This document shows positions 5,939 through 12,234 of a stretch of DNA of 13,728 nucleotides, piece by piece. Source of the stretch: Patulibacter sp. (GTDB taxonomy: Bacteria > Actinomycetota > Thermoleophilia > Solirubrobacterales > Solirubrobacteraceae); the NCBI GenBank assembly GCA_031119595.1, contig JAVHXX010000053.1, positions 1 through 13,728 of the forward strand. The letters are read 5' to 3'. Below the pieces are notes generated by a model. That model made no database searches and had not been told where the DNA came from. It saw nothing but the letters and a program-made list of their open reading frames with translations. Position 1 is the first letter of the stretch. Each line of letters opens with the position of its first letter. Made by a program: the position numbers and the translations under genes.

Positions 5939-7519
5939 ATGGAAGCCACCGGAACCGTCAAGCCCGACCCCGTGATCGACGTGGATCCCGTCGACGAGCT
6001 GCGCGCACGCCGCGAGGCCGCGCTGCTCGGCGGCGGCCAGGAGCGGATCGACCGCCTCCACGCCACGGGCCGGCTCACCGCCCGCGAGCGCATCGCCCTC
6101 CTCATCGACCCGGGCTCGTGGATGGAGCTCGGCATGCTCGCCGAGCCGGAGATCCGCCGCGACGACATGCCGACCACCGGCGACGCGATCGTCACCGGCC
6201 TCGCCACCGTCGATGGTCGCCAGGTCGCGATCCTCGCGATCGACGCCACCGTCATGGCCGGCACCACCGCCCCGGTCAACATGCGCAAGCAGAACCGCGT
6301 GGCCGAGTGGGCCGGGCGCAAGGGCTTCCCGCTCATCTGCCTCAGCGACAACGACGGCGGCCGCGTGCCGGACCTCCTCGGCTGGCGCTTCTCGAGCGTC
6401 CCGTTCGACTTCACCTCGTTCCTGCAGTCGCCCGACGGCTGCGCCGCCATCCCGCGCGTGACCGCCGCCCTCGGCCCGAGCTACGGCGACGCTGCGCTCC
6501 ATGCCGCCATGGGCGACTTCGTGGTGATGCAGAAGGACGCCGCGATCGCGCTCTCCGGCCCGCCGGTGATCAAGGCCGCGATCGGCGAGGACGTGACCGG
6601 CACCGAGCTGGGCGGCCCGAAGATCGCTGCCGGTATCAACGGTGCCGCGTCGAAGGTGGTCGACACCGAGGACGAGGCCTTCGCGCAGATCAAGCGCTTC
6701 CTCTCGTACCTGCCGAGCTCGGCCGCGCTGCCGGCGCCGGTCGCCGAGCCGGTCGCCCCGGCCAAGCCGGTCGAGGACCTCGGCAAGGTCATCCCGAAGT
6801 CGCGTCGCCGCGGGTACGACATGAACCGCCTCATCGAGATCCTCGTCGACGGCGAGTCGTTCTTCCCGTGGTGCGAGGAGTACGGCAAGAGCCTCATCAC
6901 CGGCCTCGCCCGGATCGACGGCAACGCCGTCGGCCTCATCGCGAGCCAGCCGATGCATCTCGCCGGCGCCCTCGACGTGCCGGCGCTCCGCAAGGAGGCG
7001 CAGTTCATCGACCTGTGCGACCGCTTCAACCTGCCGCTCGTCTTCCTCCAGGACGTCCCCGGCCTGATGATCGGCACCCACGCCGAGCAGAACGGGATCC
7101 TCGCCTCGTACGACGGCGTCGTCGCCCGGCTCGCGCGGGCCAAGGTACCGAAGATTGCCGTGATCATCCGGAAGGCGTTCGGCGGCGGCCACATCGCGAT
7201 GGGCGGCCGCCCGATCGACCCGGACCTGCTCGTGGCGTGGCCGTCGGCCGAGATGGGCTTCATGGAGCCGTCGACCGGCGTGCGCACCGTGCACCGTCGC
7301 AAGCTCGAGGCACTCCTCGAGGCCGAGGGCCAGGAGGCCCACGACGAGCACCTCGCCGGGCTCGTGGCCGAGTGGGCGACGGAGTCGCAGCCCTGGGAGG
7401 CCGCGGCGAACATCATCCTCGACGACATCATCGAGCCCGCCCAGACCCGCGAGATCATTTCCACCGCCATCGACTTCGCGTGGGGCACCCGTCCGCGCGT
7501 GTCGCCGCACGGCGCCTGA
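5939..7519 (+). CDS. Acyl-CoA carboxyltransferase (propionyl-CoA carboxylase beta-like)
   Basis: A 526-aa carboxyltransferase subunit that moves carboxyl between biotin and an acyl-CoA. The N-terminus (LRARREAALLGGGQERIDR..GRLTARERIALLIDPGSWMELG) is standard for PccB/AccD-type proteins. Two crotonase-like domains follow, the first with SDNDGGR at 136-142 and the second with RKAFGGGHIAMGG at 411-423. They are joined by a proline/alanine-rich linker (about 262-278). Substrate could be propionyl-, methylcrotonyl-, geranyl- or another acyl-CoA, or the protein could belong to a transcarboxylase; sequence reading alone does not decide. The ATG at 5939 is 5 nt after the hydratase stop, with GAGG overlapping that stop and GAAGGA further up. 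It is followed by a small biotin carrier. No biotin carboxylase subunit is in the window, which is notable. Confidence 0.93.
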   Translation: MEATGTVKPDPVIDVDPVDELRARREAALLGGGQERIDRLHATGRLTARERIALLIDPGSWMELGMLAEPEIRRDDMPTTGDAIVTGLATVDGRQVAILAIDATVMAGTTAPVNMRKQNRVAEWAGRKGFPLICLSDNDGGRVPDLLGWRFSSVPFDFTSFLQSPDGCAAIPRVTAALGPSYGDAALHAAMGDFVVMQKDAAIALSGPPVIKAAIGEDVTGTELGGPKIAAGINGAASKVVDTEDEAFAQIKRFLSYLPSSAALPAPVAEPVAPAKPVEDLGKVIPKSRRRGYDMNRLIEILVDGESFFPWCEEYGKSLITGLARIDGNAVGLIASQPMHLAGALDVPALRKEAQFIDLCDRFNLPLVFLQDVPGLMIGTHAEQNGILASYDGVVARLARAKVPKIAVIIRKAFGGGHIAMGGRPIDPDLLVAWPSAEMGFMEPSTGVRTVHRRKLEALLEAEGQEAHDEHLAGLVAEWATESQPWEAAANIILDDIIEPAQTREIISTAIDFAWGTRPRVSPHGA

Positions 7520-7539
7520 GCGCAGAGAGCAGAGGACCG

Positions 7540-7752
7540 ATGTCCCTCATCACCAGCAACATCACGGGCACGATCTTCGAGATCAACGTCGAGGTCGGCC
7601 AGGAGGTCGCCGTGGGCGACGAGGTCGTGATCGTCGAGTCGATGAAGATGGAGCTCGCGATCACCGCCGAGACCGCCGGCACCGTCGCCGAGATCCTCGT
7701 CGAGCCGAACCAGCCCATCGAGGTCGGCGGCGCGCTGATCCGCCTCGCGTAG
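7540..7752 (+). CDS. Stand-alone biotin carboxyl carrier (biotinyl-lipoyl) protein
   Basis: A 70-aa single-domain protein with biotinylation motif VESMKMEL, Lys36 being the biotin-accepting residue. The flanking G-rich strand-turn repeats (GTIFEINVEVGQEVAVGDEV and GTVAEILVEPNQPIEVGGALI) define the biotinyl/lipoyl barrel. It lacks the proline/alanine-rich N-terminal extension of AccB, so it is the minimal swinging domain. The ATG at 7540 has AGAGGA close upstream. It lies 20 nt after the carboxyltransferase and surely works with it, accepting CO2 from a biotin carboxylase encoded elsewhere or shuttling carboxyl groups from another subunit. The biotin importer BioY at 11643 carries the same type of operator upstream of its unit. 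Confidence 0.93.
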   Translation: MSLITSNITGTIFEINVEVGQEVAVGDEVVIVESMKMELAITAETAGTVAEILVEPNQPIEVGGALIRLA

Positions 7753-7762
7753 GGCCGCCCGC

Positions 7763-8626
7763 ATGCCCGCTTCCGAGCGCCCGCTCGCCGTCATCACCGG
7801 CGGCGCGGGCGGCATGGGCGTCGCCGCGGGCAAGCGCCTCGCCGCGACCCATCACCTGCTCCTCCTCGACCGAGCGGGGGCCGATCTCGACGGCGCCGCG
7901 GCTCGGGTCGCCGGGGCCGGCGGGGGCGACGAGGTGAGCACGCTCGCCTGCGACATCGTCGACGCCGGGTCGGTGGCCGAGGCCGCCGAGCTGGCGGCAT
8001 CGCTCGGGCCGCTCGGCGCGCTCGTGCACACGGCGGGCGTCACGCCGCCGGGCGTGACCGATCCGTCGGTCGTGCTCGCGGTGAACCTGCGCGGCACGCG
8101 GCTGGTCCTCGACGCGTTCGCGCCGCAGGTCGTCCCCGGGACGGTCGGCGTGCTGATCTCGTCGCTCGCCGGTCACCGCCACTTCAACGACGCCTTCGAC
8201 GGGCCGCAGCTCATCGCGGGCGACACCGCCTGGGCGACACGCGTGCTCGACGCGACCGGCCGCGGCGACGACCCGCTCGCCGCCTACTCCGTGAGCAAAC
8301 GCGGCGTGATCCGGATGGCCGAGCACGACGCCGCGGCCTGGGGTCGCAGCGGCGGCCGGCTCGTCTCGATCTCCCCGGGGCTCGTCGCCGATACCGGCAT
8401 CGGCGAGGTCGTCATGGACAGCTTCGCGGCGAAGTACGCGACCGAGGGCGCCGTGCCGCGCCCGGGCGCCGCGGATGACATCGCTGCCCTCGCCGAGTTC
8501 CTCATCTCCCCCGCAGCGTCCTACATCACGGGCTGCGACATCCTCGTCGACGGCGGCATGCTGCCGGCCATCGACCACCACCGCGCCGAGGACTCCCGCG
8601 AGGCCTGGCACGACGTGCGGCCCTAG
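7763..8626 (+). CDS. SDR resembling 3-alpha-hydroxysteroid dehydrogenase/carbonyl reductase
   Basis: A 287-aa short-chain dehydrogenase. Seen: nucleotide motif TGGAGGMG at 12-19, Asp36 after beta-2 (LLLLDRAG) favouring NAD(H), HTAG at 89-92 in place of NNAG, Ser134 (LISSLAG), and Tyr175/Lys179 in YSVSK. The Ser-to-Tyr distance is 41 residues rather than the usual 13, because of an insert (about 140-170). From memory, Comamonas testosteroni 3-alpha-HSD/carbonyl reductase has Ser114, Tyr155 and Lys159, which is the same spacing. That suggests an oxidoreductase for a hydroxysteroid-like or other bulky alcohol. It starts 10 nt after the biotin carrier stop with AGGG overlapping that stop, so it is the last gene of the operon. 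Subfamily is inferred; substrate is unproven. Confidence 0.9.
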   Translation: MPASERPLAVITGGAGGMGVAAGKRLAATHHLLLLDRAGADLDGAAARVAGAGGGDEVSTLACDIVDAGSVAEAAELAASLGPLGALVHTAGVTPPGVTDPSVVLAVNLRGTRLVLDAFAPQVVPGTVGVLISSLAGHRHFNDAFDGPQLIAGDTAWATRVLDATGRGDDPLAAYSVSKRGVIRMAEHDAAAWGRSGGRLVSISPGLVADTGIGEVVMDSFAAKYATEGAVPRPGAADDIAALAEFLISPAASYITGCDILVDGGMLPAIDHHRAEDSREAWHDVRP

Positions 8627-8633
8627 GGGCCGC
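8617..8633 (+). terminator. Hairpin with the SDR stop codon in its loop
   Basis: GCGGCCC (8617-8623) and GGGCCGC (8627-8633) form a perfect 7-bp stem, and the 3-nt loop is the TAG stop codon of the preceding SDR. It ends a four-gene operon facing a convergent gene, so it is probably a transcription terminator, although no T tract follows. Confidence 0.5.
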
Positions 8634-8636
8634 GCG

Positions 8637-8747
8637 GCGGCTCGGGCGGCCGTAGCGGCTCGGGTCGCCGTGGGGCTGCGTGCGCCGCGCGCAAGGTTTC
8701 ACGCGCGGAGCGCGGCGAGGGTTGCATAGCCCGCCGCGCGGCTCGGG
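8637..8747. repeat. GC-rich convergent intergenic region with three GCGGCTCGGG repeats and a hairpin
   Basis: The decamer GCGGCTCGGG occurs at 8637-8646, 8655-8664 and 8738-8747. Between them CGCCGCGC (8683-8690) and GCGCGGCG (8710-8717) can pair as an 8-bp stem with a 19-nt loop. The segment lies between the convergent SDR and VOC genes and may act as a bidirectional terminator. I see no coding sequence in it. Confidence 0.45.
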
Positions 8748-8751
8748 CGCC

Positions 8752-9225
8752 CTAGCGCTCGTAGATCTCCACGTGGTACCCGTCCGGGTCGATCAGGTAA
8801 ACGATCTTGCGGCCGGCGTGGGGGCCGCTGGTGAGGGTGATGACGTCGCTGCGGCCGCCGAACCCGAGGGCCTGCATGCGGGCGTAGACGGCGGCGGTGT
8901 CGTCGGTGTAGAGACAGAAGTGGCCGGCGCCGTAGTCGCAGGGGCGGGCGGAGGCGGAGTGGCGCTCGAGGCCGACGAACTCGAAGAGTTCGATGATGAC
9001 ATCGGTGTTCGGGACGGCCAGGAAGCGCACTTTCGTGTAGTCGCCTTGGAGATTCCACACATCCCAGGCGGTCCCCGAGGTATCGCGCTCCTCGACGATC
9101 TCGAGGCCGAGGCCGTCGCGGTAGAACCGCAGCGACGTCTCCATGTCCTTGACGGTGACGCCGGCGTGGAAAAAGCCGGTGATCCGGGCCGCTGGAGCGT
9201 CGGAAACCTGGACTGTGGCGGACAT
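8752..9225 (-). CDS. VOC superfamily (glyoxalase/epimerase/dioxygenase-fold) protein
   Basis: A 157-aa vicinal-oxygen-chelate protein made of two beta-alpha-beta-beta-beta modules. Seen: GFFHAGVTVKDMETSLRFYRDGLG at the start, with His20, Glu79 in VIIELFEF, His102 in GAGHFCLY and Glu153 in DPDGYHVEIYE. These are at the four usual metal-ligand positions, so it is probably a metalloenzyme. The family includes glyoxalase I, methylmalonyl-CoA epimerase and ring-cleaving dioxygenases. Methylmalonyl-CoA epimerase would fit beside a carboxyltransferase, but the sequence does not decide. ATG 9225 is the clear start, because AGGAG lies 8 nt upstream; the open frame extends further to 9366 through the operator and promoter. 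Its 5' end is divergent from TetR regulator A. Confidence 0.9.
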   Translation of the reverse strand: MSATVQVSDAPAARITGFFHAGVTVKDMETSLRFYRDGLGLEIVEERDTSGTAWDVWNLQGDYTKVRFLAVPNTDVIIELFEFVGLERHSASARPCDYGAGHFCLYTDDTAAVYARMQALGFGGRSDVITLTSGPHAGRKIVYLIDPDGYHVEIYER

Positions 9226-9261
9226 CGGGGGAGCTCCTGGCGGTCGGACTGGTGCATTCGG

Positions 9262-9290
9262 ACCATACCGACGATCGGTCGTTTTCTCAA
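9262..9290 (-). promoter_or_regulatory. Sigma-70-like promoter of the VOC gene
   Basis: On the minus strand TTGAGA (9285-9290 reversed), a 17-nt spacer and TATGGT (9262-9267 reversed). The spacer holds a further small inverted repeat, CCGA-CGA-TCGG (9268-9278). Operator site 4 begins at the -35 box. The same -10 hexamer TATGGT is found downstream of operator site 6. Confidence 0.55.
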
Positions 9291-9306
9291 CCAGACGGTT
9301 GTTTGG
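9289..9306. promoter_or_regulatory. TetR-type operator, site 4 (VOC / regulator A divergent region)
   Basis: AACCAGACGGTTGTTT (9289-9304) matches AACCAANCGGTTGGTT at 13 of 15 defined positions. The overlapping CCAGACGGTTGTTTGG (9291-9306) also fits the wider form CCAAACGNNCGTTTGG at 12 of 14 positions. It abuts the VOC -35 box and lies about 70 nt upstream of TetR regulator A, suggesting autoregulation plus control of the VOC gene. Confidence 0.65.
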
Positions 9307-9375
9307 CGCGCCGTGCCCGCACCATGAAACGAAACTCACACTGTGTCCTGCCGCCGGCGGTGACACAATGCCGCC

Positions 9376-10071
9376 ATGCCGAGTGTCTCACGCGCCAGTT
9401 CAAAGGCCGCCAAACCACGCTCGTCGCGTGCCCGTGGCGGCGCCGGCGCGAGTGGCGCAGCCAGCTCGGAGCGCGCTCGCCGCCGCGACGCGGAGGTCCT
9501 CGCCGCCGCCACGAAGGTCTTCTACGACAAGTCCTACGCCGACTCGTCCGTCCAGGACGTCGCCGACGAGCTCGGGATCCTCAAGGGCAGCCTCTACCAC
9601 TACATCAAGACCAAGGAAGACCTCCTCTCCTGGCTGGTGCAGGACGTCCACGACGACGTCGAGGGGATCCTCGCCGAGGTGCAGGCCGTCGAGGGTCTCG
9701 ACCCGCTCGACCGCCTCGAGCTCTACATCCGCAAGCAGATCGTCTACAACGCGAAGAGCATCCCGCGGATCACGGTCTACCACCACGACGCCGACCAGCT
9801 CAGCGCCGTGCCACGCAAGGAGCTGCGCGCCCGCCAGAAGCACAGCGAGCAGTTCGTGATCGACCTCATCAGCGAGGCCCAGGCGCGCGGCGAGGTGTCG
9901 CCCTCCGCCGACGCGAAGCTCCTGTCGAACTGCGTCTTCGCCACGATGATCTGGATGTACCGCTGGTTCAAGCCGGGCGGCCGCGTCTCGATCGACGAGC
10001 TCACCGAGGTCTGCGTCGGGTACGCGATGGCGGGCGTCCGCGGATACCAGGGCGCCGGCCCGAAGGCCTGA
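9376..10071 (+). CDS. TetR/AcrR-family transcriptional regulator A
   Basis: A 231-aa one-component repressor. A basic, serine-rich, probably disordered N-terminal tail (1-36) is followed by the TetR DNA-binding domain: VLAAATKVFYDKSYADSSV, then helix-turn-helix VADELGILKGSLYHYIKTKEDLL (about 62-84). The helical ligand-binding domain runs from about 85 and carries WMYRWFKPGG near the C-terminus. The type resembles acyl-CoA-responsive TetR proteins of lipid and steroid catabolism such as KstR2; this is family knowledge plus inference. Between residues 54 and 84 it differs from regulator B (10094-10786) at only two positions, so the two likely bind related operators. ATG 9376 has no Shine-Dalgarno; CACAAT at 9365-9370 could be a -10 box placing the start at or near the ATG (leaderless), which is speculative. 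It converges with regulator B. Confidence 0.93.
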   Translation: MPSVSRASSKAAKPRSSRARGGAGASGAASSERARRRDAEVLAAATKVFYDKSYADSSVQDVADELGILKGSLYHYIKTKEDLLSWLVQDVHDDVEGILAEVQAVEGLDPLDRLELYIRKQIVYNAKSIPRITVYHHDADQLSAVPRKELRARQKHSEQFVIDLISEAQARGEVSPSADAKLLSNCVFATMIWMYRWFKPGGRVSIDELTEVCVGYAMAGVRGYQGAGPKA

Positions 10072-10083
10072 CCGCACGCCCGC

Positions 10084-10104
10084 TGGCCGCCGTTCAGGCG
10101 GCCA
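10084..10104. terminator. Bidirectional hairpin terminator between the convergent tetR genes
   Basis: TGGCCGCC (10084-10091) and GGCGGCCA (10097-10104) form a perfect 8-bp stem with loop GTTCA. The minus-strand TGA stop of regulator B (10094-10096) lies in the loop. The stems overlap the last codons of regulator B. Symmetry and position between converging genes indicate a shared terminator. Confidence 0.6.
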
Positions 10105-10786
10105 GGTCCGCGGCGGGCGCCGCCGCTGCGGCCCCGCTGTGGCGGATCCCGCCGACCACGAAGTCGGCGGCGCCCTTCGCCAGGGCCTGGGGTCCGAGCC
10201 GGCCCTTCGGGTTGTACCACCGGTAGACCCAGATCACGTTCCCGAAGGCGCAGTTCGCGAGGAGCTGCGGATCCTGCTCGGGATCGACCTCCCCGGCGGC
10301 CTGCGCCTGGCGGATGAGCTCGGCGACGAACGCCTCGTGCCCACCGCGCTGCTTGTAGATCGCGCGCCGGCGCTCGTCCGAGAGCCGGGCGACGTCGTGG
10401 TAGTAGATCGAGATCCGCATCAGGTTGCGGGCGTTGTACTCGACCTGCCGGCTCACGTACAGGTGGAGCCGGTCGAGGGGGGCGAGGTCCGGCACGGCAG
10501 CCACCTCGCGCAGGATCGTGCCGACCTCCTCGTGCACGCCCTCCAGCAGACGGAAGAGGAGATCCTCCTTCGTCTTGATGTAGTGGTACAGGCTGCCCTT
10601 GAGGATCCCGATCTCGTCGGCCACGTCCTGGACGGACGCGTCCGCATAGCCCCGCCGGTAGAACACGCGCGCGGCCGCCTCGAGCACTTCCTCGTCGCGG
10701 CGCCGCGGGGCACCCTTCGGGGATTTGCCTGCAAGGCTGCGGCGCCGGGCTGGGGCCGGCTTGGCGGTGGGCGGCGTTTCCTTCAT
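10094..10786 (-). CDS. TetR/AcrR-family transcriptional regulator B
   Basis: A 230-aa TetR repressor, a paralog of regulator A. It has a basic, proline-rich N-terminal tail (1-30), then VLEAAARVFYRRGYADASV and helix-turn-helix VADEIGILKGSLYHYIKTKEDLL (about 56-78). The ligand-binding domain includes RISIYYHDVARLSDERR and VIWVYRWYNPKGR, aligning throughout with regulator A, and ends in an alanine-rich tail. The recognition segment is nearly identical to A while the ligand domain differs more, so they may read the same sites but answer to different effectors (inference). The start is ATG 10786: GGGAGG lies 7 nt upstream on the minus strand; the open frame extends to 10960 but only through operator DNA. 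It is divergent from the F420 reductase operon, with operators 5 and 6 between, so autoregulation is likely. Confidence 0.93.
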   Translation of the reverse strand: MKETPPTAKPAPARRRSLAGKSPKGAPRRRDEEVLEAAARVFYRRGYADASVQDVADEIGILKGSLYHYIKTKEDLLFRLLEGVHEEVGTILREVAAVPDLAPLDRLHLYVSRQVEYNARNLMRISIYYHDVARLSDERRRAIYKQRGGHEAFVAELIRQAQAAGEVDPEQDPQLLANCAFGNVIWVYRWYNPKGRLGPQALAKGAADFVVGGIRHSGAAAAAPAADLAA

Positions 10787-10818
10787 TGTGTGACCCTCCC
10801 ACAGATTGGCCGAATCGA

Positions 10819-10839
10819 CCAAACAATCGGTTTGCAAAC
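10819..10839. promoter_or_regulatory. TetR-type operator, site 5 (regulator B side)
   Basis: CCAAACAATCGGTTTG (10819-10834) pairs CAAAC with GTTTG. It includes ACAATCGGTTTG, which aligns with the consensus core CCAANCGGTTGG at 9 of 11 defined positions. A perfect 10-bp palindrome, GTTTGCAAAC (10830-10839), overlaps its right half. It is the nearer site to regulator B's start codon, centred 47 bp from site 6. Confidence 0.6.
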
Positions 10840-10867
10840 GGCGAAGTGTGGGAGTTCCGACAAAAAC

Positions 10868-10891
10868 AACCAATCGGTTGGTTGCTATGGT
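10868..10891 (+). promoter_or_regulatory. TetR-type operator, site 6, with -10 box (F420 reductase operon)
   Basis: AACCAATCGGTTGGTT (10868-10883) is the best copy of the operator and a nearly perfect dyad. TATGGT (10886-10891) follows 2 nt later as a likely -10 box, so the operator fills the spacer region of the promoter. The -35 box is not clear. It would drive the NpdG-BioY-racemase operon and could also repress regulator B on the other strand. Confidence 0.72.
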
Positions 10892-10944
10892 ACGCTCGCT
10901 CTCCGCGGGCCGTCCGGTCCGCGCCCGAGCGGAGCACCCCGAGC

Positions 10945-11646
10945 ATGGATCCAGCACCACAGCCCTCCATCGACGTCGCCGTCGTCGGGGGAACCGGCGA
11001 CCTCGGCTACGGCGTCGCGAGCCGCCTCGCGGCCGCCGGCAAGTCCGTCGTGATCGGGTCGCGCGCCGCCGAGCGTGCCCAGGAGAGCGCGGCCACGCTG
11101 GCCGCCGCCGTCCCCGGCTCCACGGTCACGGGCGCCGCGAACGAGGACGCCGTCGCCTCCGCGGCGCTCGTCGTCCTCGCCGTCCCCTTCTCCGCGCACG
11201 CGTCGACCCTCAAGGGCATCGCGAAGATCGCCCGCCCCGGCCAGGTCTTCCTCGACGCGACCGTGCCGCTCGCGCCCTCGGTCGGTGGTCGACCCACCCG
11301 CCTCGTCGGCGTGTGGCAGGGCTCGGCGGCCGAGCAGGTCCGCGAGCTCCTCCCGGACACCGTCCACGTGGTCTCGGGCCTGCACACGATCAGTGCCGCG
11401 AGCCTCACCGACCTCGAGCACGTCTTCGACGAGGACGTCCTCCTCTGCGGCGACGACGCCGGCGCCAAGCAGGCCGTCTCCGCGCTGATCACGACCATCC
11501 CGGGGCTGCGTCCGGTCGACTGCGGCAAGCTCGACTCCGCTCGCCTGATCGAGTCGCTCACGCCCCTGCTGATCGGCCTCAACATCCGCAACAAGACCCA
11601 TACCGGCATCCGCATCGTCGGCCTGCCCACCAAGGAGCACGCATGA
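10945..11646 (+). CDS. npdG: NADPH-dependent F420 reductase (NpdG/Fno-like)
   Basis: A 233-aa cytosolic reductase that passes hydride between NADPH and coenzyme F420. Seen: the Rossmann motif VAVVGGTGDLGYG (glycines 15, 16, 18 and 21), then VVIGSR at 35-40, whose Ser-Arg pair suits the NADPH 2'-phosphate. A middle segment AALVVLAVPFSAH and a helical C-terminal part with SGLHTISAASL, GDD and PVDCGKLDSARLIESLTPLLIGLN follow the known layout of Fno/NpdG. ATG 10945 has GGAG 10 nt upstream; the frame is open further upstream, but that stretch covers operators 5 and 6. Its stop overlaps the BioY start (ATGA). Together with the F420-type monooxygenase at 13453 it suggests F420-dependent redox in this pathway. 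A less likely alternative is a general NADP oxidoreductase of the same fold. Confidence 0.88.
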   Translation: MDPAPQPSIDVAVVGGTGDLGYGVASRLAAAGKSVVIGSRAAERAQESAATLAAAVPGSTVTGAANEDAVASAALVVLAVPFSAHASTLKGIAKIARPGQVFLDATVPLAPSVGGRPTRLVGVWQGSAAEQVRELLPDTVHVVSGLHTISAASLTDLEHVFDEDVLLCGDDAGAKQAVSALITTIPGLRPVDCGKLDSARLIESLTPLLIGLNIRNKTHTGIRIVGLPTKEHA

Positions 11647-12230
11647 GCACCAACGCCCCGGCCCTCGGCCGCCCGACCGTCCTCGCGGACGCGATCCCCG
11701 GAGCCCGCACCCGCGACATCGCCCTCGTGGTCGGCGGCGCGCTCTTCACGGCGCTCATGGCGCAGCTCGTGATCCCGATGACGCCGGTCCCGATGACCGG
11801 TCAGACGCTCGCGATCGGCCTGGTCGGTGCTTCCCTCGGCCTGCGCCGCGGTCTCGCCTCGATCGCGTTGTACGTGGCGCTCGGGTTCGTGTTCCCGTTC
11901 TACGCCGAGGGCAGCTCCGGCATCAGCCACCTGTGGGGCGCTACCGGCGGCTACATCTGGGGCTTCATCGCCGCCGCCGCGATCGTCGGCTGGATGGCCG
12001 AGCACGGTGCGGACCGCAAGATCTCCCTCGCCTTCGCCACCTTCGTGATCGCGCAGCTCGTGATCTTCGTGCCCGGCGTCGTCGTGCTGCAGCTCGTCAC
12101 GCACCTCTCCTGGTCCGCCGCGATCCACTCCGGCTTCACCGTCTTCATCGTCGGTGGCCTCGTGAAGGCGGCCGTCGGTGCCGCGGTGCTCCCCGGCGTC
12201 TGGCACGCCGTGAACCGCTCCAACGGCTGA
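11643..12230 (+). CDS. bioY: BioY, substrate-binding S component of the biotin ECF transporter
   Basis: A 195-aa integral membrane protein that binds biotin for uptake. Seen: a short polar N-terminus, then about six hydrophobic segments (roughly 27-45, 53-66, 71-86, 101-117, 127-150 and 163-185). The family signature TPVPMTGQTLAI is at 47-58, GATGGYIWGF at 99-108 and GGLVKAAVGA at 171-180. Length is typical. The ATG overlaps the stop of the F420 reductase gene (ATGA), so the two are translationally coupled. No EcfA or EcfT energising genes are in the window; solitary BioY proteins are known and may use a shared module. Placement in this operon fits biotin demand from the carboxyltransferase and carrier protein at 5939-7752, which lie under the same operator type. 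Confidence 0.93.
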   Translation: MSTNAPALGRPTVLADAIPGARTRDIALVVGGALFTALMAQLVIPMTPVPMTGQTLAIGLVGASLGLRRGLASIALYVALGFVFPFYAEGSSGISHLWGATGGYIWGFIAAAAIVGWMAEHGADRKISLAFATFVIAQLVIFVPGVVVLQLVTHLSWSAAIHSGFTVFIVGGLVKAAVGAAVLPGVWHAVNRSNG

Positions 12231-12234
12231 CCCG

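Noticed and set aside
5936..7510. Minus-strand open frame covering the whole carboxyltransferase gene
   Set aside because: A complementary-strand shadow: repetitive Asp/Val/Glu/Arg/Gly translation and no domain.
10787..10960. N-terminal extension of TetR regulator B
   Set aside because: The extension would translate the operator and promoter DNA; GGGAGG places the start at ATG 10786.
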